Source: an uncultured Eubacteriales bacterium (GTDB lineage Bacteria > Bacillota > Clostridia > Christensenellales > Aristaeellaceae). Taken from it: DNA of 64,000 nucleotides. The DNA lies in the NCBI GenBank assembly GCA_900550955.1, contig URUF01000001.1, positions 1-64,000 on the forward strand, given 5' to 3'. Positions 33,222 to 41,354 of the stretch are shown in pieces. The stretch's first letter is position 1. Every line of letters starts with the position of its first letter. The notes below the pieces were generated by a model, which saw only the letters and a program-made list of their open reading frames with translations, did no database searches and had not been told where the DNA came from. The position numbers and the translations under genes are program-made.

Positions 33222-34779
33222 GGCTCACCCCCCCGCACATGCGGGGAAAAGACGCTTGCCAAGGAGAGCGTGATGCGCTGCCGGGGCTCACCCCCGCACA
33301 TGCGGGGAAAAGCCACACCGTTGTATCTCACTTTTCATCACACCTTTCTCACCCCCGCACATGCGGGGAAAAGTTATCTGTGGCCGTACTTGATGATTCG
33401 CACGGAATTCTCACCCCCGCACATGCGGGGAAAAGCCGCTTTCACCGCCGCCACCTCCGCCGCCAGTAGGCTCACCCCCCGCACACGCGGGGAAAAGCAC
33501 TCTGCATCCGCTATCGTAAGCCTGCTCTTGGGCTCACCCCCGCACACGCGGGGAAAAGCCGACTTAAACTCCTTTTCCCCGTCCAGAGAAAGGCTCACCC
33601 CCGCACACGCGGGGAAAAGTAGTTGCGCTTGCTAGCCTTGATTCCGCTTGCGGGCTCACCCCCGCACACGCGGGGAAAAGTCCAAGCGCTCAATCCTGTA
33701 CGTCGTCAGTTTGGGCTCACCCCCGCACACGCGGGGAAAAGCCGCTGGCGCTGGAGCTGGAAGCCAGGCCTTAGGGCTCACCCCCGCACACGCGGGGAAA
33801 AGGATGCGGAAAAGTGGCTGAATGACAAGGCAAACAGGCTCACCCCCGCACACGCGGGGAAAAGTTTCAAGCCCTCAACGCCCACACGAATCAGGTAGGC
33901 TCACCCCCGCGCACGCGGGGAAAAGGAAACTTGATCGTGACGCTTGGAAAGATTGAAGGGCTCACCCCCGCGCACGCGGGGAAAAGCAGCATGGCCTCAT
34001 GGCCATTTTGAATTAGTCGGGCTCACCCCCGCGCACGCGGGGAAAAGTTCGGGCGCGTTGGGAAGAAAATTCCAAACAGGGGCTCACCCCCGCGCACGCG
34101 GGGAAAAGGGTTTTTATGTATCCGCGCCGTGGCTCAATCAAGGCTCACCCCCGCGCACGCGGGGAAAAGTTTTGCTTGGGTGCAGGCGCTTTCGGGATAT
34201 GGGGCTCACCCCCGCGCACGCGGGGAAAAGTTTGTGCCGTTAAAGCCCTGCAGCATCGTCGTGGGCTCACCCCCGCGCACGCGGGGAAAAGCCGGGATGG
34301 TGACAAGCAGGTTATCATTCAGGGGGCTCACCCCCGCGCACGCGGGGAAAAGAGTCATAGGTACGCTTATGGATGCCCCTAATCAGGCTCACCCCCGCGC
34401 ACGCGGGGAAAAGGCAATTATGGGCTTGAACGCATGGACTACCCCGGGCTCACCCCCGCGCACGCGGGGAAAAGGAAGCTACTGAAGGCTTTCAAACTGT
34501 CATCGAGGGCTCACCCCCGCGCACGCGGGGAAAAGCGTCATTCGCGGAATTGCTAAAACGCCAGGCGGGGCTCACCCCCGCGCACGCGGGGAAAAGCGAT
34601 CTTCCCACATTTCCATCGCAAGATGCTGAGGCTCACCCCCGCGCACGCGGGGAAAAGCAGATTGAAAGAATCGTTGGAGCGGCAAAGCGGGGCTCACCCC
34701 CGCGCACGCGGGGAAAAGTGTAGTACCTCATAGTCTGCTCACCCTTTTTCAGGCTCACCCCCGCGCACGCGGGGAAAAG
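33222..34779 (-). CRISPR. Type I-E CRISPR array, 26 repeats and 25 spacers
   Basis: 28-nt repeats at a 61-nt period (spacers 33 nt, two of 34; the repeats at 33222 and 33469 carry extra C). On the minus strand the repeat is type I-E-like: CTTTTCCCCGC, loop, GCGGGG, then GTGAGCC. Transcription is therefore leftwards, with the leader at 34780-34823 beside cas2. Hairpin loop flanks fall into three blocks: 33222-33435, 33469-33864 and 33898-34779. Repeats at 33346 and 33408 have lost the GG end. Most spacers read as open coding sequence. Spacer 33374-33407 equals 7718-7751 of this window. Confidence 0.97.
33374..33407 (-). CRISPR. Self-matching spacer (targets the MalG-type permease gene)
   Basis: All 34 bases equal the reverse complement of 7718-7751, in the codons for YLWPYLMIRTE. 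The crRNA would equal the plus strand there, so it is antisense to the permease mRNA. The bases before the protospacer in crRNA sense are GCT, not an AAG- or AA-type PAM known from studied I-E systems. Confidence 0.9.
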
Positions 34780-34823
34780 GTTAAAAAAGCCCCGCTAAAT
34801 CAACACCTTCCAACCGCCGGGAA
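34780..34823 (-). promoter_or_regulatory. CRISPR leader (very short)
   Basis: Only 44 nt separate the cas2 stop from the first repeat. On the minus strand the leader ends GCGGGGCTTTTTTAAC directly before the repeat. Functional leader elements probably extend into the 3' end of cas2. No separate promoter is evident, so the array may be read from the cas operon or from a promoter inside cas2. Confidence 0.55.
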
Positions 34824-35717
34824 TCAAATTTCATTGAGTTTGGCATTGAGTTTGGCATAGAGCCCATAAGTCGTATAGCAGTCTGCCAGCGCCCTGTGCC
34901 CTTGCCCCTGCACAATGCCAAAGTGCCTTGCAAGCGTACCCAGCTTGTAATCCGTCACGCCTCTTACCCTCCGCCGGGCAAGGGTCAACGTGTCATGTAT
35001 TCGGTTCGTCAGGGGCGGCAGCCCGCATTTTTGGCATGCCGCCAGCAAAAAGGCTTGGTCAAACGCCGCGTTATGGCACACAAGCGGCGCGTTGCCCAGA
35101 AACGTCAAAATTCCTTGCATGGCCTGCGTCAGGGGAAGCCCCTGCTCCCGCAGCGTGCCGGCCGAAATGCCCGTTAGCCCCGCAATCCCGTCCGGCAGGG
35201 AACGGCTGATGGCAACATAGCGCTGAAACTGCGCCGTGGGCTGGCCGTTCTCGATGCGAAGCGCGGCCACTTCAATGATCTCATCCGTTTCTGGATTGAG
35301 GCCGGTTGTTTCCACATCTACCACCACGTACCGGCCGCCGCTTTCCCTCTGCCGGGCCGCCGCTATCCGGCGCGCCTTCTGCTGCTGCGCCGCTTTGCTA
35401 AAACCTTCCGGCAGAAACGGCACGGCCGCCCCGGCGGTCGTGGGCGGCAGGGGCCGCCGCATCAGCTTCAGCCCGTCAAAGTCAACCGGCTGCCAGGTTG
35501 TGTTGTGAACGCGAAAATCCATGCGCTGCTCGTTGCCGGCGCGAAAAACCATCGTGGCCCGCCCAGCCTTCACATTGGCGCAAATGCGCTCCCATAGCTG
35601 GTCGCGCACCCTGGCGCTCACACGCCCCACATACACGCCCGTATTAATTTCCAGCATCCATTTGGTCAAATCTCCGCGCAGCTTAGGCGGGCAATCCGTC
35701 AAAATCACAACCGTCAT
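34824..35717 (-). CDS. cas2: Cas2 fused to a DnaQ-like DEDDh exonuclease
   Basis: A 297-aa protein. Residues 1-95 are a type I-E Cas2 (MTVVILTDCPPKLRGDLTKWMLEI), the dimer bridging Cas1 in the integrase. After a linker, residues 129-297 are an intact 3'-5' exonuclease of the DEDDh class: D134, E136 (VDVETTGL), D220 (HNAAFD), H274 and D279 (HRALADC). Such fusions are known from some type I-E systems, where the exonuclease trims prespacers. It overlaps cas1 by 4 nt and is the last cas gene before the array. Confidence 0.95.
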   Translation of the reverse strand: MTVVILTDCPPKLRGDLTKWMLEINTGVYVGRVSARVRDQLWERICANVKAGRATMVFRAGNEQRMDFRVHNTTWQPVDFDGLKLMRRPLPPTTAGAAVPFLPEGFSKAAQQQKARRIAAARQRESGGRYVVVDVETTGLNPETDEIIEVAALRIENGQPTAQFQRYVAISRSLPDGIAGLTGISAGTLREQGLPLTQAMQGILTFLGNAPLVCHNAAFDQAFLLAACQKCGLPPLTNRIHDTLTLARRRVRGVTDYKLGTLARHFGIVQGQGHRALADCYTTYGLYAKLNAKLNEI

Positions 35718-36658
35718 GACGGCTCATCCCCTTCCCGCCCATAAGCAACGCCGCCGCTGACCATCTGCCGCGCGCCATCCCACAAAAGCACATCGTCCTC
35801 CTGGGAGGGCGGCGCTTCGGGCAGCAGCAGGGCCCGAATGTCATGCACCATGCGTTCCAGGATGTGCGCGGAGGCCATGCTGTCGCGTGTGCGGCGGCGC
35901 ATCTCGCCCGGCAGGTCCTCCGGCATTTGGGACGCAAGCTCGAACGCGAGCGGGATGACAATTTCCGCCTTGTAGAGATCCGCAATATCATATACAAAGG
36001 AATTCTCATGCCCAACATGCACAAAGCCCAGTCCCGGGGAACAGCCCAACGCAAAAATCACCGCATGCGCCAGCCCATACAGGCACATGTTGCCCGCCGT
36101 CAGCGCTTGGTTTACCGGGGTGCCCGCATCAAAATCCCCGGGCCTGTATTGGCGGCCGTTCCAGGGCATATTCCATTGCTTCGCCGCCAGGCGATAGGCC
36201 TGCCGCACGCGGCTGCCTTCCCGTCCCCGAAGCTGCTGCATCGTCAAACGGGATACATCCTCCTCCGGAAACCGCATCTGGTACATTTGACGCACCACTT
36301 TGATATGCTCCCGGGTGTTGCTCACCAGCTGCGCCTGCCGTATCAGCATTTGCGCATGGTGCGTAAGCGGGCGTCCGCCTGCATAATACCGCACGCCCCG
36401 TTCGCCAACCCAGATGACGATCACGCCCGCATCCCCGATCAATTCCATGGCGCGGTGCGTAACGGCTGTGCCTGGGCCAAGCAGCAGTACCGAAATCGCA
36501 GCGGCCGGGACGTACACCGTTCCCGCCTCGTCACGCACGGTTATAGCGCTGTCGTCCCGGTTTAGCTGGCAGCGCTCCAGGTACAGAAACGTCATGCGAT
36601 CCTGAATCTGCGGCAGCAGCGTCAATTCTGGGCGGGCCATCCCCGGCACATCCTTCAC
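35714..36658 (-). CDS. cas1: Cas1, type I-E CRISPR integrase
   Basis: A 314-aa product starting at GTG 36658 after GGGAGGT. The metal-binding triad is intact: E147 (LRGREGSR), H214 (GFVHVGH), and D224 with D227 (VYDIADLY). With Cas2 it inserts prespacers at the leader end of the array. All residues needed for adaptation are present, so spacer acquisition could be active. Confidence 0.96.
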   Translation of the reverse strand: MKDVPGMARPELTLLPQIQDRMTFLYLERCQLNRDDSAITVRDEAGTVYVPAAAISVLLLGPGTAVTHRAMELIGDAGVIVIWVGERGVRYYAGGRPLTHHAQMLIRQAQLVSNTREHIKVVRQMYQMRFPEEDVSRLTMQQLRGREGSRVRQAYRLAAKQWNMPWNGRQYRPGDFDAGTPVNQALTAGNMCLYGLAHAVIFALGCSPGLGFVHVGHENSFVYDIADLYKAEIVIPLAFELASQMPEDLPGEMRRRTRDSMASAHILERMVHDIRALLLPEAPPSQEDDVLLWDGARQMVSGGVAYGREGDEPS

Positions 36659-36670
36659 GGCTGCACCTCC

Positions 36671-37309
36671 CTACCTCACAATCGTCAGCAATCCCAGTCC
36701 ATATGCCTTGCCGCGCCCAATTCCCGCGGTCAGCGTTTGGCGAAACCGCTCTGCGTCCGTTACTGTAAGCGTCCCTTCAAAGGTTGCCGCCTGCAGGGAT
36801 ACGGTATGGCTCGCAATGCCGGGCTTGCAGAACCGTATCCACCGGCTGTTCACCGCCAAAAACGCACCCTCCGCCAAAGAGAAGCCGTAAGCAGGCGCTT
36901 TTTCCATCAGCCAACGCTGCTGCTGTTCAGGGGTGACATGGGCCAGCACCTTTCCGCGAGCGCCCGCCTGCGCATTGCCAGCGCTGTGCCGGACCGGGTT
37001 TGCCGTCAGCCTGAAATGCCAGCGCGAACCGTTTTCAACCCGATTGAGCAGCGGCATATAATCCTTCGTTTCCCACGCGTCCTCCGCGCCCGGATAGCCA
37101 AACTGGGCCGCCGCCGCAGAAAAATCCGGCTTGTCCGGGCTTACGACCAGCAAATAGTACGCCTCTCCCAGGCGGTCTACGCGCCACAGGTTCCGTTGAC
37201 GCGGCCCCGTAAAGCCCCGCTCAATCGCCCCATGAAACAGCTTTGGCTCCGCCATGGCGCGCATGGTCTGACGGTTTTGCGGGTCAAGGCGCAATCGGCT
37301 TATGTACAT
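36671..37309 (-). CDS. cas6e: Cas6e, crRNA-processing endoribonuclease
   Basis: A 212-aa RAMP protein. The active-site His aligns at H26 (EPKLFHGAIERGF), and the Gly-rich RNA-binding loop is GIGRGKAYGLGLLTIV at the C-terminus. It cuts the repeat hairpin of the precursor and stays bound to the crRNA 3' stem within Cascade. The start overlaps the cas5 stop by 10 nt. Confidence 0.95.
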   Translation of the reverse strand: MYISRLRLDPQNRQTMRAMAEPKLFHGAIERGFTGPRQRNLWRVDRLGEAYYLLVVSPDKPDFSAAAAQFGYPGAEDAWETKDYMPLLNRVENGSRWHFRLTANPVRHSAGNAQAGARGKVLAHVTPEQQQRWLMEKAPAYGFSLAEGAFLAVNSRWIRFCKPGIASHTVSLQAATFEGTLTVTDAERFRQTLTAGIGRGKAYGLGLLTIVR

Positions 37310-38040
37310 GCTTCCACCTCCGCCATAGCGTCATGGGTTGTGCCTTCCAGGCCGCCTCCAAGTTCGGCATATCCCTCGGCCGCCTTGCGGAAAGCGTATT
37401 CCCGCCTGGCTGGGTCGTAGGAAAGGGGGATATCCCGCCGCACGCCCGTATTCCTATCGCCGGGCTGCGCATCCGCCATCCAGCGCAGGCGCACCGTTTC
37501 ATGCGGGTTCAGCCGCCGCCACTGCCGCTGATGCGGCGCGGACGCCTGCCATGGCTCCTCCAGAAGCGCTTGCCGAAGAGGCGTAGGGCGTATGCCCAGG
37601 GAAACGGGCGGCACCGGCGGACAGGAGCGCCGCCCCAGGTACAACGGGAAGGCGGGATGGCGCAGCGCCTCGTCAATCTCGCGCAGAAGCGGCTCCTCGG
37701 CCTCGAGCGCGGCAAGGAATACCGCGTCGCACAGATAATAGCGTTTTGTTTGATACGCCCTGTCCACTTTGTTATGCAAGGCCGCGCCGCGGGTTTTATA
37801 GCTTTTCACCGTGTGATAATCCCGAAGGAGCGTTCCCTCCTGCTCCACGCGCACGCCAAAGGCTACCTGCTCCAGCCTGCGAAGGCCTTCCTTATCGTCC
37901 CGGCGTATCCCCATAGCGCCCGCAACCAGGCCAAGCACAGCGCTTTTGGAGGGTTCGCGCCAGGTTTGGCGCGCGTCAAACTTGGATTCCATGCCCCAGG
38001 CCTGCAGCGGCGCGGCCAGCCTGAGCAGCAGCGTGCTCAT
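37300..38040 (-). CDS. cas5: Cas5e, Cascade subunit
   Basis: A 246-aa RAMP-fold protein: LLLRLAAPLQAWGMESKFDARQTWREPSKSAVLGLVAGAMGIRR is the Cas5e N-terminal signature. It binds the 5' handle of the crRNA and joins Cse1 to the Cas7 backbone. It begins directly after the cas7 stop. Confidence 0.95.
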   Translation of the reverse strand: MSTLLLRLAAPLQAWGMESKFDARQTWREPSKSAVLGLVAGAMGIRRDDKEGLRRLEQVAFGVRVEQEGTLLRDYHTVKSYKTRGAALHNKVDRAYQTKRYYLCDAVFLAALEAEEPLLREIDEALRHPAFPLYLGRRSCPPVPPVSLGIRPTPLRQALLEEPWQASAPHQRQWRRLNPHETVRLRWMADAQPGDRNTGVRRDIPLSYDPARREYAFRKAAEGYAELGGGLEGTTHDAMAEVEACT

Positions 38041-39123
38041 TTACATCACCTCGTCATCGCGCAGGCGGGCCGCCACATCCCGCTCCAACGCGTCCAGCAG
38101 CTTTGCCACGGGCATAACAGCGGCAAACCCGCTATCCATTTCTACCATGGACGCTGCATAGGCCGCGGCGGGCGCTTCGGCAAAGCTTTCGTATACGCGG
38201 CCCGCGTAAGCCGTCAGGCGCTCAACGGAGCGGCGCGCATAGCCCTCCTGGCTGGCGGGAATGGGCTGTTCAAACGCGCCCGCCAGGTTCACCGGCTGAT
38301 CGGTACGGAGGGCGGCATACACAAAATCCGGCATGGTGCGGTTGGCAAAGGTATTCTGCTTGCCCGTAGGCATGGCATGGATAAAGGCGTCGGCAAATAC
38401 GCGCACGGCGGATGGTATATCCATGCCCAGCCCCTTTTCCCGCAGCTCCCCGATATTGATTGTGGCATAGCGGTACAGCGTGGCCGAATTATATTCCACC
38501 GTTCCCAAGTGCCCTGCGCCCGCGTTGTCCTGCGGGGCGCAGTCGTCCACGGCTGTAAAATAATCATACTCATTATGGACGGTATGCGTGGAGATGGCGT
38601 GCGCCACCTGACAGGCCGCATCCATGTTCAGCTCCGGGTCGCTGGCCACCATGCGGCCAAACAGCGCTATGTCCAGCGCCGGGGCGGCATTCAGGGCCGC
38701 CTTTAGCTTTTCCTTGTCCTTTTCGCCCGCAATCGCAAGCCCGGCCAGCGCGTCCAGCTGGGCCCGGCTAATGAAGAAAAGCGCGCTCGTCTTGTCCTCA
38801 TCTTTTCCTTTGCCGGTAAGCCCGGCATCCTTGAGCGTATCCCTGGCCAGCTTTTCCGCGTTTACGGACGCATCCCGCGCCGCAATGGTTTCTGCCAGCA
38901 GGCCCAGCACGTTCTTTGTGCGCTTGCCCACTTGCTCCTCGGGCAGCCTTTCGGTAAACATCATACGGATGGCGCGCTTCCACGCCTGGCTGGATACCCG
39001 CGCGCGCGTGGCGCCGCCATAAACCGCCGTTTTGGGCGCGCCGGTATCGTCGCGGTTCACGCAGCTGGGCGGCACCGTTTGCAGCACATGGAAATCAATA
39101 TACAGCCGTTCATTCGTTTTCAT
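38041..39123 (-). CDS. cas7: Cas7e (Cse4/CasC), Cascade backbone
   Basis: About 360 aa from ATG 39123; the longer frame upstream is not Cas7-like. The N-terminus KTNERLYIDFHVLQTVPPSCVNRDD and RVSSQAWKRA are Cas7e signatures. Six copies normally coat the crRNA spacer. The start is 4 nt after the cse2 stop. Confidence 0.96.
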   Translation of the reverse strand: MKTNERLYIDFHVLQTVPPSCVNRDDTGAPKTAVYGGATRARVSSQAWKRAIRMMFTERLPEEQVGKRTKNVLGLLAETIAARDASVNAEKLARDTLKDAGLTGKGKDEDKTSALFFISRAQLDALAGLAIAGEKDKEKLKAALNAAPALDIALFGRMVASDPELNMDAACQVAHAISTHTVHNEYDYFTAVDDCAPQDNAGAGHLGTVEYNSATLYRYATINIGELREKGLGMDIPSAVRVFADAFIHAMPTGKQNTFANRTMPDFVYAALRTDQPVNLAGAFEQPIPASQEGYARRSVERLTAYAGRVYESFAEAPAAAYAASMVEMDSGFAAVMPVAKLLDALERDVAARLRDDEVM

Positions 39124-39127
39124 CCTG

Positions 39128-39742
39128 TTATTCCTCCTTCTTGCCCTTGGCCTCGGAATCGTCATTGGCAGCAAAGCGCTTGTGCGCGGCATGGAAAAAC
39201 TTCTGTCCCCAGCGCAGCCGCACCTGATTAACGGTTTCCGGCCGCTGGAAATCATACAGGTCTTGCGACAACCCAGCGTAGTCCATAGCGATGTCCGACG
39301 CCTTGAGCAGCTGCACAAGGCTTCGCAAATGATACGCCAGGGCGGGCATGTCCTCCGCCTGCGCAACCACGTTCAGCCTGCGCCAAACGCGTTCCATGTC
39401 GTCCTGGCTTTCCAGCAGGCCGCCCGCCGCCTCGCCCAGGGATACGCCCTTGCAGTGCATGCTGCCCTCCTTACCCTGCTGGTGCATAGCCCACAGCGTA
39501 AGCGCGGCGTAAACCGCCCATTCCTCGCGGCTTGGCTCGCCGGTTGGGCTTAGCATTTCCTCGGGCAAATCCATCAGGAACTGGCCCCACAGCTTTGGCA
39601 GCTCTCCCGGCACATGTCCAACACCGCGCCTTAGCTCCGCCAGGGCCGCCTTGCCCGCGCCGCCGTCGCGTTCGCGCAGCAGCGCTTCTATGCGCCCTGC
39701 GGTATAAGCGCCAACCTGCGCCTTACGGCTCTCCATTCGCAT
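39128..39742 (-). CDS. cse2: Cse2 (CasB, Cas11), Cascade small subunit
   Basis: A 204-aa helical, basic protein (RKAQVGAYTAGRIEALL to the Lys-rich tail). Its position between cse1 and cas7 and its Cse2-like WRRLNVVAQAEDMPALAYHLRSLVQLL support the call. It would form the belly dimer that holds displaced and target DNA strands. It overlaps cse1 by 20 nt. Confidence 0.92.
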   Translation of the reverse strand: MRMESRKAQVGAYTAGRIEALLRERDGGAGKAALAELRRGVGHVPGELPKLWGQFLMDLPEEMLSPTGEPSREEWAVYAALTLWAMHQQGKEGSMHCKGVSLGEAAGGLLESQDDMERVWRRLNVVAQAEDMPALAYHLRSLVQLLKASDIAMDYAGLSQDLYDFQRPETVNQVRLRWGQKFFHAAHKRFAANDDSEAKGKKEE

Positions 39743-41354
39743 TCCCTCCTCCCAGTATCTTTTTCACTCGCTTCAGAAACCGGTCATACGCATCCGGCGC
39801 GGAGTAAAAGTACGCCTTTTCCTTTGCTCCTTCCTTTACCTTGACCGCTCTGCCCGCAAAGGCCGCTGTCCCGGCCCGCTCCACCCATTCCCGGCCCAGC
39901 TCCCGGGCGATGCGCCCCGCTTCCCGCCGCCATACGCATTGACGCTCGTTCTGTTCCACATCGGTTTGGTCTGCGTCCAGCGTCATAAGCCAGCGCCGGA
40001 AGGGCTCGTCCACGCGGTAGAAGAACTGCTCGCACGCCCGGTCACGGCCGCCGCTTCCGCTGCCGCCCGCGGCCTTGCATATGGTATCCGCCAGAAAGCC
40101 CACCGCCTGCGCCAGGCGTTCCACTCGCTCCACTTCGTCATTCATTTTGGAAATCCATCCGTCGCCCAAATGGCTGAGGAGGTTCATATGGAAGGACAGT
40201 TCATCGGCATAAACCTCGTCCAGGGCGCTAGGGATGCTTCCGCCGCTGTACCAAACCGACGCCGCCTGATACCGGATCCTGTACCCGGCGGGCAAAACGC
40301 GCCCGCATTCCCCCAATACCTGTTGATTCCACCGAACGACGCCCGGCCTGCAATCCTTATCCTCCAGCGTAAAAAGCGCGGCCATCTCCCGCCACAGCGC
40401 CTTATCAAGGCTGTGCTTGCGCGGCAGGTATTTTCCTTCCTTGGTTTTCCGCCACAACGTCATCTGCTCCGAAAACGCGTTCTCCGGCGAAAACTGCTCG
40501 CCGCTTAGCACATGGTAGCCCACAACGTATCCGTTTTCGCGCAGCAACAGCGTTCTTCTGGATTGCAGGGTCAAAAGCGCGGCCTGGTCGTGGGGTGCGG
40601 CAATCCAAACGCGGTCGCGCAGGTCGGGCGCAGGCTTTTCCCATTCGGGCGAGGCGGCGTCCCAAGGCGCATCGCTTTTGTCCAGCAAAACAAGGTTCAG
40701 CATCAGCGTTTCAAACAGGTTCCTGCCGTTTGCAGCTATCAAGCCCAGCTGCCCCAGCCAGCCCGTTTTAAAGCTTGGCAGGTCCGCGTCCGTGCGTATC
40801 TTCTTTTTCAGTCCCGCGTCGTCAAAGCCGTTCAGCTGGAACAGCCATCGGGCGGCCTCGGCGTATGTCAGGCGTTTCTTGGCCTCCCCCGCCCTTGAGG
40901 CAAACAGCCTGGGCTTGTTCCCGCTTTCATTGATCGCCCCGTTCAGCTTTTCCGCGCCGTAGCCAGAGCCCTGGATCGCGGAAACGGCCTGATAAAACGG
41001 CCTTTCGGGATGAAACAGCCAAAAGCGGTCCTCATAGCGGTTCAAATAATCGCAAACCGGCGCCGCGGGCACGCGCCCCATCCGCCATAGCGCCTCCCAA
41101 CGGTCAAGGGCCATGACATCGTCTTCCAGCGGGGCTTCGTTGCCGTCCTCGTCCACGCGGTGGAATACGGCGTGCAGCACCGCCAGCATCAGCCGCAGCA
41201 CCGCTATATCCTGCGTGGGCAGCTCTCCCGCCAGGCTTCCATATTCATGGGCGCGGAGCAGCGCATCCGTAAGCGATAGCTCCTCCACGGAGCTATCCGG
41301 CCGCATCGCGCGTATCCATGGTTCATGAAGCAGGTTGAATTCCCGGTCAGCCAT
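39723..41354 (-). CDS. cse1: Cse1 (CasA, Cas8e), Cascade large subunit
   Basis: About 543 aa from ATG 41354, which has GGAGGA upstream. ADREFNLLHEPWIRAMRPDSSVEELSLTDALLRAHEYGSLAGELPTQDIAVLRLMLAVLHAVF is the Cse1 N-terminus. It recognises the PAM and recruits Cas3. The start overlaps the cas3 stop by 8 nt. Confidence 0.95.
   Translation of the reverse strand: MADREFNLLHEPWIRAMRPDSSVEELSLTDALLRAHEYGSLAGELPTQDIAVLRLMLAVLHAVFHRVDEDGNEAPLEDDVMALDRWEALWRMGRVPAAPVCDYLNRYEDRFWLFHPERPFYQAVSAIQGSGYGAEKLNGAINESGNKPRLFASRAGEAKKRLTYAEAARWLFQLNGFDDAGLKKKIRTDADLPSFKTGWLGQLGLIAANGRNLFETLMLNLVLLDKSDAPWDAASPEWEKPAPDLRDRVWIAAPHDQAALLTLQSRRTLLLRENGYVVGYHVLSGEQFSPENAFSEQMTLWRKTKEGKYLPRKHSLDKALWREMAALFTLEDKDCRPGVVRWNQQVLGECGRVLPAGYRIRYQAASVWYSGGSIPSALDEVYADELSFHMNLLSHLGDGWISKMNDEVERVERLAQAVGFLADTICKAAGGSGSGGRDRACEQFFYRVDEPFRRWLMTLDADQTDVEQNERQCVWRREAGRIARELGREWVERAGTAAFAGRAVKVKEGAKEKAYFYSAPDAYDRFLKRVKKILGGGNANGEP

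Noticed and set aside
33218..34485. Open frames running through the CRISPR array with repeated SPPHTRGK or TPAHAGKS peptides
   Set aside because: The repeated peptides are translated CRISPR repeats; these are not genes.
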